From assembly GCA_016710325.1 (NCBI GenBank), contig JADJXK010000001.1, forward strand, positions 1,302,001-1,366,000: 64,000 bases of DNA, written 5' to 3'. The stretch comes from Candidatus Leptofilum proximum. Lineage in GTDB: Bacteria; Chloroflexota; Anaerolineae; Promineifilales; Promineifilaceae. The notes below the pieces were generated by a model. The model was not told the origin of the DNA and did no database searches. It saw only the letters and a list, made by a program, of their open reading frames with translations. The stretch's first letter is position 1; the number at the start of each line of letters is the position of its first letter. The translations under genes and the position numbers were made by a program. Positions 17,406 through 25,885 of this stretch are shown one piece after another.

Positions 17406-18181
17406 CTTTCCCAACCCAGCTTTTCCGAGATGCATCGGGCGGTTTGTTTGATCAGCTGGCCCATCTCCGGCTCACGCTCGGCAGGAAAGCGATTGGCCGG
17501 GGCTCCCAGGCTGATGGCCGCCACCACCTGGCCGTCATGGTTAAACAGCGGCGCACCCACCACGATGAGCCCTTCTTCCAGCCACTCCTGTAAATAGGAA
17601 TAGCCGCGCTGGCGGGTTTGGGCCAGCTCCTGGCGGATGACGGCCGTATCCGTCACCGTCTTCCGCGTCAGGGCTACCAACGGCCGGGCCAAAATCGCCG
17701 CAACCCGCTCCTCCGGCAAATGAGCCAGCATGGCAACGCCGGTAGACGTCGCCACCATCGGCCAGCGTGTGCCCAACGACTGCGAACTGCCCACCAGGTG
17801 ATGGCCGATCACCTCATCGATGATCAGCACGTGATCCTCGCCAGAAATGATTTCCAGCGTGGCGGTTTCTCCGGAGGCACCGGCCATCTGCTCCAGCTCC
17901 GGCTTGGCCAGCGAGCGCAAATCGTTGGCCCGCAGGGCGCGCCCGCCCAGCACCACAATTTCCGGGCCGAGGGTGTACGTTTCGGCAAACGGCCGTCGTG
18001 CTACCATGCCCTCACTTTCCAGCGCGGTCAGCAGGCGAAAGGTGGTGGTTTTGTTCAGTCCCACTTCCTGGGCCAGTTCGGCCAGCCCCCACTCGCGCCG
18101 CTCATCGTCAAACGCCTTCAGCAGCGACATGGCGCGTAAAACGGATTGGGTGCCGGGGTATGGCTGCGTTTTTGTCTTCAT
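17402..18181 (-). CDS. IclR-family transcriptional regulator
   Basis: A 259-residue regulator with an N-terminal winged helix (TQSVLRAMSLLKAF..., LAELAQEVGLNKTTTFRLLTALESEGMV) and the IclR effector domain (ETATLEIISGEDHVLIIDEVIG, GTRWPMVATSTGVAMLAHLPEE, VGAPLFNHDGQVVAAISLGAPANRF). Start placed at 18181 (18184 is an equal alternative); the longer ORF to 18253 runs through an inverted repeat. Members commonly control catabolic genes. The kamA gene lies directly upstream on the same strand, so lysine-related control is possible but unproven. Confidence 0.88.
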   Translation of the reverse strand: MKTKTQPYPGTQSVLRAMSLLKAFDDERREWGLAELAQEVGLNKTTTFRLLTALESEGMVARRPFAETYTLGPEIVVLGGRALRANDLRSLAKPELEQMAGASGETATLEIISGEDHVLIIDEVIGHHLVGSSQSLGTRWPMVATSTGVAMLAHLPEERVAAILARPLVALTRKTVTDTAVIRQELAQTRQRGYSYLQEWLEEGLIVVGAPLFNHDGQVVAAISLGAPANRFPAEREPEMGQLIKQTARCISEKLGWES

Positions 18182-18201
18182 CATTTTTGGCCACAGAATA
18201 A

Positions 18202-18264
18202 GGGCGAGGCAGGTGGCCATGAGGTTCTTTGGTTCGACAAAGGATCTCACCACCTGCCTCGCCC
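18202..18264. repeat. Inverted repeat with 15-bp GC-rich arms
   Basis: GGGCGAGGCAGGTGG at 18202-18216 pairs exactly with CCACCTGCCTCGCCC at 18250-18264, with a 33-base loop. It lies just 5' of the IclR start and next to the AAAAGTGA-type words at 18268-18292 where kamA ends. Possibly a kamA terminator or a mobile REP-like unit. Confidence 0.75.
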
Positions 18265-18278
18265 CTACTTTTCACTTT

Positions 18279-19709
18279 TTACTTCTCACTCGCCTCTTCA
18301 TCTTCTGCCGCGCTGTTCCCCTCTTTCAACTGCGGTGCGACAGGGATGTTGTTGGCGTCGATGCTGCCCACGCCCAACGGCGTCCACTTTTGGGCAATTT
18401 CGCCGCTGCGCAGGCGGTGCTCGATGCCGCCGCGCGACCGGGTTTCGGCAAAACCTTCCGGCTCGATGCTCATGCGCTGGCCCTGCAGCAGGCCATGAAT
18501 GCCTTCCTGGCCCGGCTCCGGACGCGGTGCGATCAGCGCTTCTTGGGATTTGATGGCTTCAGGATCGTAATCCAGCGGCTCCTGGTAAGTGGTGATAAAC
18601 CCTTCAAAATTGCGCAGCACCACCTTGCCGGGTGACTGCGAGACGATGTAGTTGGGCTGCACGGGAATCTTACCACCGCCGCCGGGGGCATCCACCACGT
18701 ACGTGGGCACGGCATAACCAGAGGTGTGGCCGCGCAGCCCTTCGATGATCTCGATGCCTTTGCTGACGGTGGTACGCAGATGGCCAGAGCCTTCGACGAG
18801 ATCGCACTGGTAGAGGTAATACGGCCGTACCCGAATCTTCACCAAATCATGCACCAGCTTGCGCTGAATGGTGACCGAGTCGTTAATGCCCGCCAGCAGC
18901 ACGCTTTGGTTGCCCAACGGCACACCGGCCCGCGTCAGCCGGTCGGCCGCGGCGGCCAGTTCCGGTGTAATTTCCTTGGGATGGTTCACGTGGATGTTGA
19001 GCCAGAACGGATGGTACTTGCTCACCATCTCGCAGAACTGCTCATCAACCCGCATAGGCAAAAAGACGGGCACACGCGAGCCGACGCGGATGATCTCCAC
19101 GTGCGGGATGGCGCGCAGGCGGCCCAAAATCATGTCCACCAGCTTGGGCGCCAGCACCATCGGATCACCGCCGGAGAGCAGCACGTCGCGGATTTGCGGC
19201 GTGCGCTCGATGTAGTCGATCTGCGCGTCGAACTCGGCGCGGCTGAAGGTTTGCGTAGGGTCGCCCACGATGCGGCTGCGGGTGCAGTAACGGCAATAGC
19301 TGGCGCACTGCGTGGTGATGAGCATCAGCACGCGGTCCGGGTAGCGGTGTACCAGGCCCGGCACGGGCGAATGTTTGTCCTCGGCCAGCGAATCTTCCAT
19401 CATCGATTGGAAGGGCACCATTTCGGCATCGGTGGGGATGACCTGCTTACGCACGGGGCAGTTGGGGTCATCGGGGTCGATGAGGCTGGCAAAGTAGGGG
19501 GTAATATCCACGCGGAACAACCCCTTGCTGCTCAACGCCTTGCGCTCAGAGTCGGTGAGGTTAATTACTTTCTCCAGTTCTTCTACGGTGTTGAGCCGGT
19601 TGCTCATCTGCCAGCGCCAATCCATCCACTTTTCATCGGGGACGTCATTCCAATAGGGGGCGCGCGTGTAAATTTGTTCGGTAATGGGTTTTGCTTCTTT
19701 TACAGCCAT
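18279..19709 (-). CDS. kamA: Lysine 2,3-aminomutase family radical SAM protein
   Basis: A 476-residue radical SAM, PLP-dependent aminomutase. The iron-sulfur motif C-x3-C-x2-C is C135, C139, C142 (TQCASYCRYCTR). SGGDPMVL follows, and PTYVVDAPGGGGKIPV carries the PLP lysine expected in lysine 2,3-aminomutases, which convert L-lysine to beta-lysine. The protein is longer than the ~416 residues typical of the clostridial enzyme, mainly at the C-terminus (residues ~410-476). ATG 19709 follows AGGAGCAACCCAATA. No epsilon-aminomutase or thiolase genes are nearby, so beta-lysine as osmolyte or for EF-P modification is as likely as fermentation. Confidence 0.88.
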   Translation of the reverse strand: MAVKEAKPITEQIYTRAPYWNDVPDEKWMDWRWQMSNRLNTVEELEKVINLTDSERKALSSKGLFRVDITPYFASLIDPDDPNCPVRKQVIPTDAEMVPFQSMMEDSLAEDKHSPVPGLVHRYPDRVLMLITTQCASYCRYCTRSRIVGDPTQTFSRAEFDAQIDYIERTPQIRDVLLSGGDPMVLAPKLVDMILGRLRAIPHVEIIRVGSRVPVFLPMRVDEQFCEMVSKYHPFWLNIHVNHPKEITPELAAAADRLTRAGVPLGNQSVLLAGINDSVTIQRKLVHDLVKIRVRPYYLYQCDLVEGSGHLRTTVSKGIEIIEGLRGHTSGYAVPTYVVDAPGGGGKIPVQPNYIVSQSPGKVVLRNFEGFITTYQEPLDYDPEAIKSQEALIAPRPEPGQEGIHGLLQGQRMSIEPEGFAETRSRGGIEHRLRSGEIAQKWTPLGVGSIDANNIPVAPQLKEGNSAAEDEEASEK

Positions 19710-19868
19710 TATTGGGTTGCTCCTATTACGTTTCACATTGTGAAATAAGATTTCATTTTAACCGCAGAAGTATACCGTTTTTTGCCGAAGTTGTCAGGAT
19801 GGATGACAATCAAGAAGAAAACTCACAGATTACGCAGATTGGCACAGATTTTTTGAGGAGGCAGACAC

Positions 19869-20369
19869 ATGTTGATGGAAGCGGCCGCTTACCTGGAGCG
19901 GATTGAAGATTTACGCGCCCAAATTACGCGGATTGTGCAGATGGTGCCGCCGGAGGCGCTGAACTGGCGACCTGACGAAGAATCAGAAGACCATGCGATG
20001 AATTCGGTGGCGGTGATGGCCACGCATGTGGTCGGCGCGGAGCATTTCTGGATTGGCGAGGTGGTGGGACGGTTGCCGGCCACACGCAACCGGGATGCCG
20101 AATTTGAGACGGTGGTGGCGGATACGGCCGTTCTGCAAAAAACGTTCCAAACCGTGCACGAACAAACGCGCCGCATCCTGCAAAACCTGACGCAGGCCGA
20201 TTTGGACGGCACCCGCCAGGCCCGCGACCGGGAAGTGCCGACCCGTTGGGCCATTTTGCACGTCATCGACCACACGGCGCTGCACCTGGGCCACATGCAA
20301 ATTACTGTGCAGCTGTGGCAGGGTGGAACGGCCGTTGATTCCCCGCGGTGGTTTCAGCGGTTGAAGTAA
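19869..20369 (+). CDS. DinB/YfiT-like four-helix protein
   Basis: A 166-residue protein of the DinB superfamily: an N-terminal helix with LMEAAAYLERIEDLRAQITR, a first His in MATHVVGAEHFWIGEVVG and two more in LHVIDHTALHLGHMQIT, giving the three-His metal site of the fold. DinB-like enzymes act as thiol transferases or hydrolases. ATG 19869 lies after GAGGAGG. Upstream carries CAGATTACGCAGATTGG repeat words. Substrate unknown. Confidence 0.8.
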   Translation: MLMEAAAYLERIEDLRAQITRIVQMVPPEALNWRPDEESEDHAMNSVAVMATHVVGAEHFWIGEVVGRLPATRNRDAEFETVVADTAVLQKTFQTVHEQTRRILQNLTQADLDGTRQARDREVPTRWAILHVIDHTALHLGHMQITVQLWQGGTAVDSPRWFQRLK

Positions 20370-20419
20370 TGAGTGGGAGGAGCGGCCGTTTTCTCTCCTA
20401 ATCTCTCAACCCTCTGTGG

Positions 20420-21283
20420 CTAAATCCTTAAAATCGGCCGTGTCAGGCATGTGGCCCCGCCTTCGGCCTTGAGCGAGATTTCATTACCGCGATAAGTCTG
20501 CACGCGGCAGCCCGCTGCCTCCAGCCGCTGCCGGGTGACCGGATTCCCTTCCAGCATCACACAGTTCCCCGGCGAGAGCGCCAGCACGTTTGGCCCCATC
20601 GTGGCAAACTCCGCATCGGGCACTTCCACCAGGCGGAAGCCGCGCGCCTTGAGCAGCTGGTAAAACGGCACCGGCAGCAGGGGCAGGTACACTACCGCCA
20701 CGTCCACATCCACCACGCTGATGAAGGACATCAAGTGCAGGCAGGCGGCTTCACCCTGGTAGTACGGCAGCGGCACGGGGATGATTGCCACGTCGGCGGG
20801 GACGGCTTCACGCAGTTGGGCCAGCCCGGCGGCGTTGGTGCGAAACCCCTGCCCCACGGCCAGCGTTTTTTCGTCCAGCCAGAGCAGATCGCCACCTTCG
20901 GCCCGCGCCGCACCGTGCAGCTGGTAATGGATGGGGATGCCGAGTTTTTGGTAAACGGCCGTACACGCCCCCTCTTCTCCCCTTCGCAGCTCCTTGCCCA
21001 TCTGCAAAATAATCGTCCCCTCGTTGGTCACGATGGACGGGTCATGCACAAAAATGGCGTCGGCGTGGTCCGGCAGTTCCACGTCGTGGTACACCACCTC
21101 GATCCCCTCGGCGCGCAGCAGATTAACAAAGGCGTCGTGTTCGTTTTGCGCTTCGGGGAGGAACGGCCGTTCCGTGTAATGCCATTTCTCCGGGTCTGCG
21201 TTACCAAAGGCGGTAGACGGCCGTTTCACCAACACCGTTTGCAAAGGCGCAATCATGCTCTGGCTGCCGTAATTTCTGGTCAT
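20420..21283 (-). CDS. Amidinotransferase / dimethylarginine dimethylaminohydrolase-like protein
   Basis: A 287-residue pentein-fold enzyme: VLVKRPSTAFGNADP at the start, HDPSIVTNEGTIILQMG, AARAEGGDLLWLDEKTLAVG, His in CLHLMSFISVVDVDVAVVY and the catalytic Cys near the end (GGATCLTRPI). The family includes DDAH, arginine deiminase and N-succinylarginine dihydrolase relatives, all acting on guanidino groups via a Cys-His pair. ATG 21283 follows AAAAAGGAAAACG. The precise substrate is open; citrulline-forming hydrolysis of a methylarginine is the simplest guess. Confidence 0.85.
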   Translation of the reverse strand: MTRNYGSQSMIAPLQTVLVKRPSTAFGNADPEKWHYTERPFLPEAQNEHDAFVNLLRAEGIEVVYHDVELPDHADAIFVHDPSIVTNEGTIILQMGKELRRGEEGACTAVYQKLGIPIHYQLHGAARAEGGDLLWLDEKTLAVGQGFRTNAAGLAQLREAVPADVAIIPVPLPYYQGEAACLHLMSFISVVDVDVAVVYLPLLPVPFYQLLKARGFRLVEVPDAEFATMGPNVLALSPGNCVMLEGNPVTRQRLEAAGCRVQTYRGNEISLKAEGGATCLTRPILRI

Positions 21284-21468
21284 CGTTTTCCTTTTTGCCG
21301 CGGATTGCGCGGATTATCGCAGATTTTTATCCGGGTAAGTCCGCACAATACTTGGCTGGCCCAATTGTTTTGGTTTTGCGATAAAATCGAGCCAATCCAT
21401 GACAAAATTATGCCATGGGGTATCCTGTTGGGGTAGAAAATCATCAAAGCAGCATAAGTTGAGGATGT

Positions 21469-21870
21469 ATGAACAAACAACCGATGGAAAAAATCATGTC
21501 TGAAGCCAAAACGATTGCCGTCGTTGGCTTTTCTTCTAAACCGACCAGAGCCGGGTATTACGTACCCGCTTACCTGAAAGAACAAGGGTACCGGATCATC
21601 CCGGTAAATCCGAATTTAAGCGAGGGGTTGGGCGAAACGGCCGTACCCGCCCTCACCGACATCACCGAACCAGTTGACCTGGTACTACTCTTCCAGCGCA
21701 GCGAAAACGTGCCCCCTTTTGTGGACCAGGCCATCGAAATCGGGGCCAAAGCCGTGTGGATGCAGCTGGGCATTGCCAACGAAACGGCCGCTGCCAAAGC
21801 ACGGGACGCCGGGCTGGACGTGGTGCAAAATGCCTGCATGTTGGTGGAGCACAAGCGCTGGGCTATTTGA
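21469..21870 (+). CDS. CoA-binding domain protein (YccU-like)
   Basis: A 133-residue single-domain Rossmann-like protein: TIAVVGFSSKPTRAGYYVPAYLKEQGYRIIPVNPN, then PVDLVLLFQRSENVPPFVDQAIEIGAKAVWMQLGI, then NACMLVEHKRW. This matches the stand-alone CoA-binding family related to the alpha subunit of succinyl-CoA synthetase. Biochemical role is not established for most members. ATG 21469 with GAGGA upstream. Confidence 0.85.
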   Translation: MNKQPMEKIMSEAKTIAVVGFSSKPTRAGYYVPAYLKEQGYRIIPVNPNLSEGLGETAVPALTDITEPVDLVLLFQRSENVPPFVDQAIEIGAKAVWMQLGIANETAAAKARDAGLDVVQNACMLVEHKRWAI

Positions 21871-21966
21871 CATCGTTAATAGAGACCGTGTTTCGGTACG
21901 GCACCATGAAACTTTGCCGGGAAGTACCCCGTATAGAGTCACAATTGGATCTGGAGGTGCAGACGA

Positions 21967-22365
21967 ATGACCGAGTCAATTGATGATTTGAAAGATGCAG
22001 AAAAAGAAAAAATGGAAACCGGCCCCCGCCCCCGCGCCAGACGCGAACAACGCGGCAACATTACCGGCGGATTGGTACTGATCACGATCGGCGTTATTTT
22101 CTTGTTGACCCAGGTAACCGGGTTTTACATCAACAACTGGTGGGCGCTGTTTATCCTCATTCCCGCCGTGTTTAAGCTGAACGAGGCGTGGCAGGGGTAC
22201 CAGAGCAACGGCCGTCTCACCGAAGAAACACGCAATGATTTGCTGGGCGGCCTCTTGCTGACCACCGTCGCAGGCTTCTTCCTGTTTAGCATCGGCTGGC
22301 ATTTGTTCTGGCCCCTGGTGTTGATCATGATTGGGGTTGGGGCGCTGCTGAACGGCCGTTCATAA
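21967..22365 (+). CDS. LiaF-like / DUF5668-type membrane protein
   Basis: A 132-residue protein: a basic, charged cytoplasmic N-terminus (residues 1-32, KEKMETGPRPRARREQR) and four hydrophobic segments (GGLVLITIGVIFLLTQVTGF, WWALFILIPAVFKL, LLGGLLLTTVAGFFLFSIGW, FWPLVLIMIGVGALL). This pattern is common at the N-terminus of LiaF-type stress sensors, but the C-terminal LiaF domain is missing. A ribosome site (GGAGGTGCAGACGA) fixes the ATG. A strong terminator follows. Confidence 0.7.
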   Translation: MTESIDDLKDAEKEKMETGPRPRARREQRGNITGGLVLITIGVIFLLTQVTGFYINNWWALFILIPAVFKLNEAWQGYQSNGRLTEETRNDLLGGLLLTTVAGFFLFSIGWHLFWPLVLIMIGVGALLNGRS

Positions 22366-22398
22366 CTTCGTTTTTCTGCTATAAAACCCTCTTCCCTT

Positions 22399-22470
22399 GG
22401 CGGTGGGAGGGTGACGTAGGGCAATCATCCGTTTCGATTGTTCTACGTCACCCCCTCACCGCCTTTTTTT
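22399..22470 (+). terminator. Large rho-independent terminator
   Basis: A 21-base arm (22399-22419, GGCGGTGGGAGGGTGACGTA plus G) pairs with 22443-22463, with an inner CAATC/GATTG helix, and is followed by seven T residues. Ends the unit that includes the CoA-binding and LiaF-like genes. Confidence 0.9.
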
Positions 22471-22610
22471 ATCCCTCGTCAATTTCCCACTCCTCCATTA
22501 CCATTCTCAGTAATCAACAGATTTCGCAGATTGGGCAGATTATTTCTCTGTGAAACTCTGCGCCATCTCTATGTAACTCTGTGTTCCGCTTTTTGAAGAA
22601 GGAAATGGTC

Positions 22611-23333
22611 ATGACTCAATTTGCCCACAAATCCACCGTCGCCCAAATCCGGCAGCGGTTCGACAACGATGTCGAGCGCTTTGCCAACCTGGAAACGGCA
22701 CAGTCCTCCACCGTCGACGCACCGCTGGCGCTGGAGCTGATCACCAGCGCAGCGGCGGTCACCAATCCCAGTGCCAGCCACATTCTGGACGTGGGCTGTG
22801 GCGCGGGCAACTACAGCCTGAAGCTGCTGGAAAAGCTGCCCCATCGAGACGTCACCCTCATCGATCTGAGCCAGCCGATGCTGGATCGGGCCAAAGAGCG
22901 GGTGCAGGCGGTGAGCAACGGCCGTATCCACATCCACCAATCAGACATTCGCGAACTGGAGCTGGAAGACAATCAGTTTGACATCATCATGGCGGCGGCG
23001 GTCTTGCACCATTTACGGGCGGAGGTGGAGTGGACGGCCGTTTTCCAAAAGTTCTATCGCGCGCTCAAGCCGGGCGGCTCGATCTGGATTTCTGACCTGG
23101 TGACGCACACGGCGGCGGCCATTGAGCAGATGATGGTGGAAAGATACGGCCGTTACCTCACCGACCTCAAAGACGAAGCCCACCGCGACCACGTCTTCGC
23201 CTACATCGCCGCCGAGGACACCCCCCGCCCCCTGCTCTTCCAGATTGATTTGTTACGCCAGGTGGGATTTGTTCAGGCCGAGATTTTGCACAAAAACAGC
23301 GTCTTTGCTGCGTTTGGGGCGGTGAAAGGGTGA
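22611..23333 (+). CDS. Class I SAM-dependent methyltransferase
   Basis: A 240-residue methyltransferase with motif I HILDVGCGAGNYSLKLL, motif II-like VTLIDLSQPMLDRAKERV, motif IV FDIIMAAAVLHHLRAEVEW and LKPGGSIWISDLV. The acceptor is unknown. ATG 22611 lies eight bases after AAGG; 22605 is an alternative. The gene ends in VKG plus a stop taken from the first GGGTGA unit of the repeat array that follows. Confidence 0.85.
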   Translation: MTQFAHKSTVAQIRQRFDNDVERFANLETAQSSTVDAPLALELITSAAAVTNPSASHILDVGCGAGNYSLKLLEKLPHRDVTLIDLSQPMLDRAKERVQAVSNGRIHIHQSDIRELELEDNQFDIIMAAAVLHHLRAEVEWTAVFQKFYRALKPGGSIWISDLVTHTAAAIEQMMVERYGRYLTDLKDEAHRDHVFAYIAAEDTPRPLLFQIDLLRQVGFVQAEILHKNSVFAAFGAVKG

Positions 23334-23376
23334 TAGGGTGAAAGGGTGATAGGGTGATAGGGTGAAGGGGTGAACC
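23330..23376. repeat. Tandem GGGTGATA / GGGTGAAA array
   Basis: Six units of GGGTGA plus two bases (TA, AA or AG) directly at the methyltransferase stop codon. It is the reverse complement of the array at 12597-12690. Confidence 0.85.
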
Positions 23377-23457
23377 GGCGTTCCCTTTTTAGCCACGAAT
23401 TGCACAAATGACACGAAGGGAACGGCCGTTAAAAATTCTTCATTCTCCATTCACGAT

Positions 23458-23835
23458 TCACAATTCGTCTTCCCGTCGCGGGTCGAGCAGTTGGTCAATG
23501 TACAACCAGATAACGCGAGCATAGTGGAAGATGAGCGGCGAGGCGAGCACCAGCGCCACGGTAGCCGCGATGAGATAGGTCCAGATAGACGGCCGTATCG
23601 TCACATACAGCGCCACCACAACTGGCACAGCAATCAAGAAGCTCATCACGTAGCCCACAAAAACGGCCATCATAAAGTAGCCGTCTTCGCGTTCGAAGTG
23701 GATGCCGCAGTGGGAACAATCCTCGTACATTCGCATAGGCTTATGGAACACATTCCCCTGCCGACAGTTAGGGCATTTCATGCTGACGATGGCTTTAAGC
23801 CAGTTGGGTTTAGGCTGTTGTGTGGCTGTTTTCAA
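23458..23835 (-). CDS. DUF983 family protein
   Basis: A 125-residue protein with a zinc-ribbon-like start (MKCPNCRQGNVF... MYEDCSHCGIHFE, four Cys at about residues 21, 24, 40, 43) followed by two transmembrane segments (GYFMMAVFVGYVMSFLIAVPVVVALYV split by charged ends, and WTYLIAATVALVLASPLIF). This is the DUF983 layout; function unknown. Upstream GGGGGAAATCTTTGAAA gives a weak ribosome site. Confidence 0.8.
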   Translation of the reverse strand: MKTATQQPKPNWLKAIVSMKCPNCRQGNVFHKPMRMYEDCSHCGIHFEREDGYFMMAVFVGYVMSFLIAVPVVVALYVTIRPSIWTYLIAATVALVLASPLIFHYARVIWLYIDQLLDPRREDEL

Positions 23836-23922
23836 AGATTTCCCCCTGGAATTGGCCGATTTTGGGGTAAAAACGGCCGATTCTGCTTAATACTATACGA
23901 AATGAGTTTGATATGATATTAA

Positions 23923-24645
23923 TTATGAGCTACTCACAATTTGTTCTTGAACGGCCGTAATCTGCCGAATCCCCTGCTCCGCCAGCGTTAGCAGCGCGTC
24001 AAACTCGGTGCGGCTGAACGGTGCTTTTTCGCCCGTGCCCTGCACTTCCACCAACAAACCCGCGGCCGTCATCACCACGTTCATGTCCACCTCGGCAGCC
24101 ACGTCTTCCACATACGGCAAGTCCAACATCGGTACGCCATCGACAACGCCGACGCTAATGGCGGCAATCTGCTGCCTGTTAACCCCGCTGGGCAAAACGC
24201 CAGGGGCAATGAGCGGACGCAGCGCCAGCTGCAAGGCCACCCAGCCGCCGCAAATGGCCGTAGTGCGTGTGCCACCATCAGCTTGCAGCACGTCGCAATC
24301 CACCGTGATGGTGCGCTCGCCCAGCTGCGCTAAATCCAGCGCCATGCGCAAACTGCGCCCGATGAGCCGAGAGATTTCCTGCGTGCGCCCCTTCGGCCAG
24401 CGCTGCTCGCGATTGGTGCGCTGTTGGGTACTGCGCGGCAGCATGGCGTATTCGGCCGTTAGCCATCCCTGCGGCTCCGCCTGGTTACGCAGCCACGGCG
24501 GCAGGCTGTTGTCAATCGTCACGTTGCACAACACGTGTGTCTCGCCAAATTTGGCCAGCACCGACCCTTCTGCCATTTTGGTGAAATGGGGCACAAAGGT
24601 GATGGGACGTAATTCGTTGGGGGAACGGCCGTCTGCTCGCTTCAT
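23923..24645 (-). CDS. rph: Ribonuclease PH
   Basis: A 240-residue RNase PH, the phosphorolytic exonuclease that trims tRNA 3' ends. Family signatures are MKRADGRSPNELRPI, EGSVLAKFGETHVLCNVTI, GWLTAEYAMLPRSTQ(Q)R, RTITVDCDVLQADGGTRTTAICGGWVAL and PYVEDVAAEVDMNVVMT. The start at 24645 follows GGAAGAGATT with ideal spacing and agrees with the family; the ORF reaching 24696 would add 17 residues. RdgB, often downstream, is not in the window. Confidence 0.93.
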   Translation of the reverse strand: MKRADGRSPNELRPITFVPHFTKMAEGSVLAKFGETHVLCNVTIDNSLPPWLRNQAEPQGWLTAEYAMLPRSTQQRTNREQRWPKGRTQEISRLIGRSLRMALDLAQLGERTITVDCDVLQADGGTRTTAICGGWVALQLALRPLIAPGVLPSGVNRQQIAAISVGVVDGVPMLDLPYVEDVAAEVDMNVVMTAAGLLVEVQGTGEKAPFSRTEFDALLTLAEQGIRQITAVQEQIVSSS

Positions 24646-25070
24646 ACGCTTAATCTCTTCCACTGGAAAACTTGTCACTTTAATCAATTTTGCCAAGTAT
24701 ACCCAACCATCCCTTGCCCCGCACCGAAATTGTGCCTAAACTCAAACTACATCAAAACTCACTGTTTTATTATCGGGATTTTATTGATGCTGAAACGTGA
24801 AAACAAGCATACGTTTCATACATCACCATACATCACCCCCTTGCAGAAGTGCAAAACAGCCTTTCTGGAGGCAGTACATGCATAGTTAGCGGGCATTGAG
24901 TGATTTCGTTATACTTCGCTGCACCTAAAGCCGAACACAATCTCACCCATATACAGTTGAATGCAAGGATTAGAAGCGGGCTTAATCACCCTTTTCTAAT
25001 CATCTTACCCTCCGCAGGTTATATAATCCACGTTTCTAAATTCAAATAGAAAGGAAAAAGGATCTAAAGA
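24646..25070. other. Intergenic region, 425 bp
   Basis: Between divergent rph and a methyltransferase gene. AT-richer than average, with CATACATCACC repeated (24819-24838) and no ORF, hairpin with T-run, or convincing promoter. AAAGGAAAAAGGATC just before 25071 is the ribosome site of the next gene. Confidence 0.5.
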
Positions 25071-25760
25071 ATGCCAGGAAAAAAGCTTCAAATAAAGTTC
25101 ACAAAGGTGCGTAAATCGGGTAAAGGGTTGCAGGAACGGATGTTGTTTCTGCGTGGAGCTGTCAAAAATATTCATCAGGTGGGTTCAATTCTTCCCAGTT
25201 CGCAAGCTGTGGCTCAATCAATGACGCAAATGCTGCGCCAGCAGCCTGCACCGCGCCGCATATTGGAAGTGGGGGCTGGCACTGGCCCTATCACGGCCCG
25301 CATTGTCCGAGAGATGAAGCCAGGGGATCATCTGGATATTTATGAGATCGACCCAAAATTTACCGCCTTTTTAGTGGAGCGCTTTGCCAGGGAGCCCAAC
25401 TTTCAGCGGGTGGCACACCAAGTCGCCATTCACACAGACAGTATTGAGGCGATTAAGCCACAAGCGCAGTATGACATCATTATTTCGGCCGTGCCCTTTA
25501 CCAATTTGCCACCTGATGCTGTCAAACTCTTTTTTGAAACGTACCGCACCATCTTAAGGCCAGATGGGGTGCTAACCTACATTGAGTTCATTTTTGGGCG
25601 GACGATTCTCCGCGTTTTTGCTCGCAAAGATGCCAGAAAGCGTCTGAGGGGCGTGGATAATGTCGTGCGTCGGTACGTGAGCGCGTATGAAATCAAGAGG
25701 CAAATTGTGCCATTTAATGCACCGCCGGCCCGCATTCGTTCATTGCGCTTTGATGAGTGA
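25071..25760 (+). CDS. SAM-dependent methyltransferase, phospholipid N-methyltransferase-like
   Basis: A 229-residue methyltransferase. The N-terminal GAVKNIHQVGSILPSSQAVAQSM, motif I RILEVGAGTGPITARIV, YDIIISAVPFTNLPPDAV and the basic C-terminus resemble PmtA-type enzymes that methylate phosphatidylethanolamine (in E. coli-like relatives this family is also called rRNA adenine methyltransferase-like). Assignment to lipid or RNA substrate is open. Base composition is lower in GC and no ACGGCCGT occurs inside, unlike its neighbours. Confidence 0.75.
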   Translation: MPGKKLQIKFTKVRKSGKGLQERMLFLRGAVKNIHQVGSILPSSQAVAQSMTQMLRQQPAPRRILEVGAGTGPITARIVREMKPGDHLDIYEIDPKFTAFLVERFAREPNFQRVAHQVAIHTDSIEAIKPQAQYDIIISAVPFTNLPPDAVKLFFETYRTILRPDGVLTYIEFIFGRTILRVFARKDARKRLRGVDNVVRRYVSAYEIKRQIVPFNAPPARIRSLRFDE

Positions 25761-25885
25761 GCGGCCATCTCGTCTTCCATCTCCCCACTCCTCACCCGTT
25801 ACTCAGCCCCACTTTACACTTTTTTTGCAAATCTTCGCCAAACTGTTTCCATGATAAATATTAGGCTATCTATTTTGGAGGCAAA

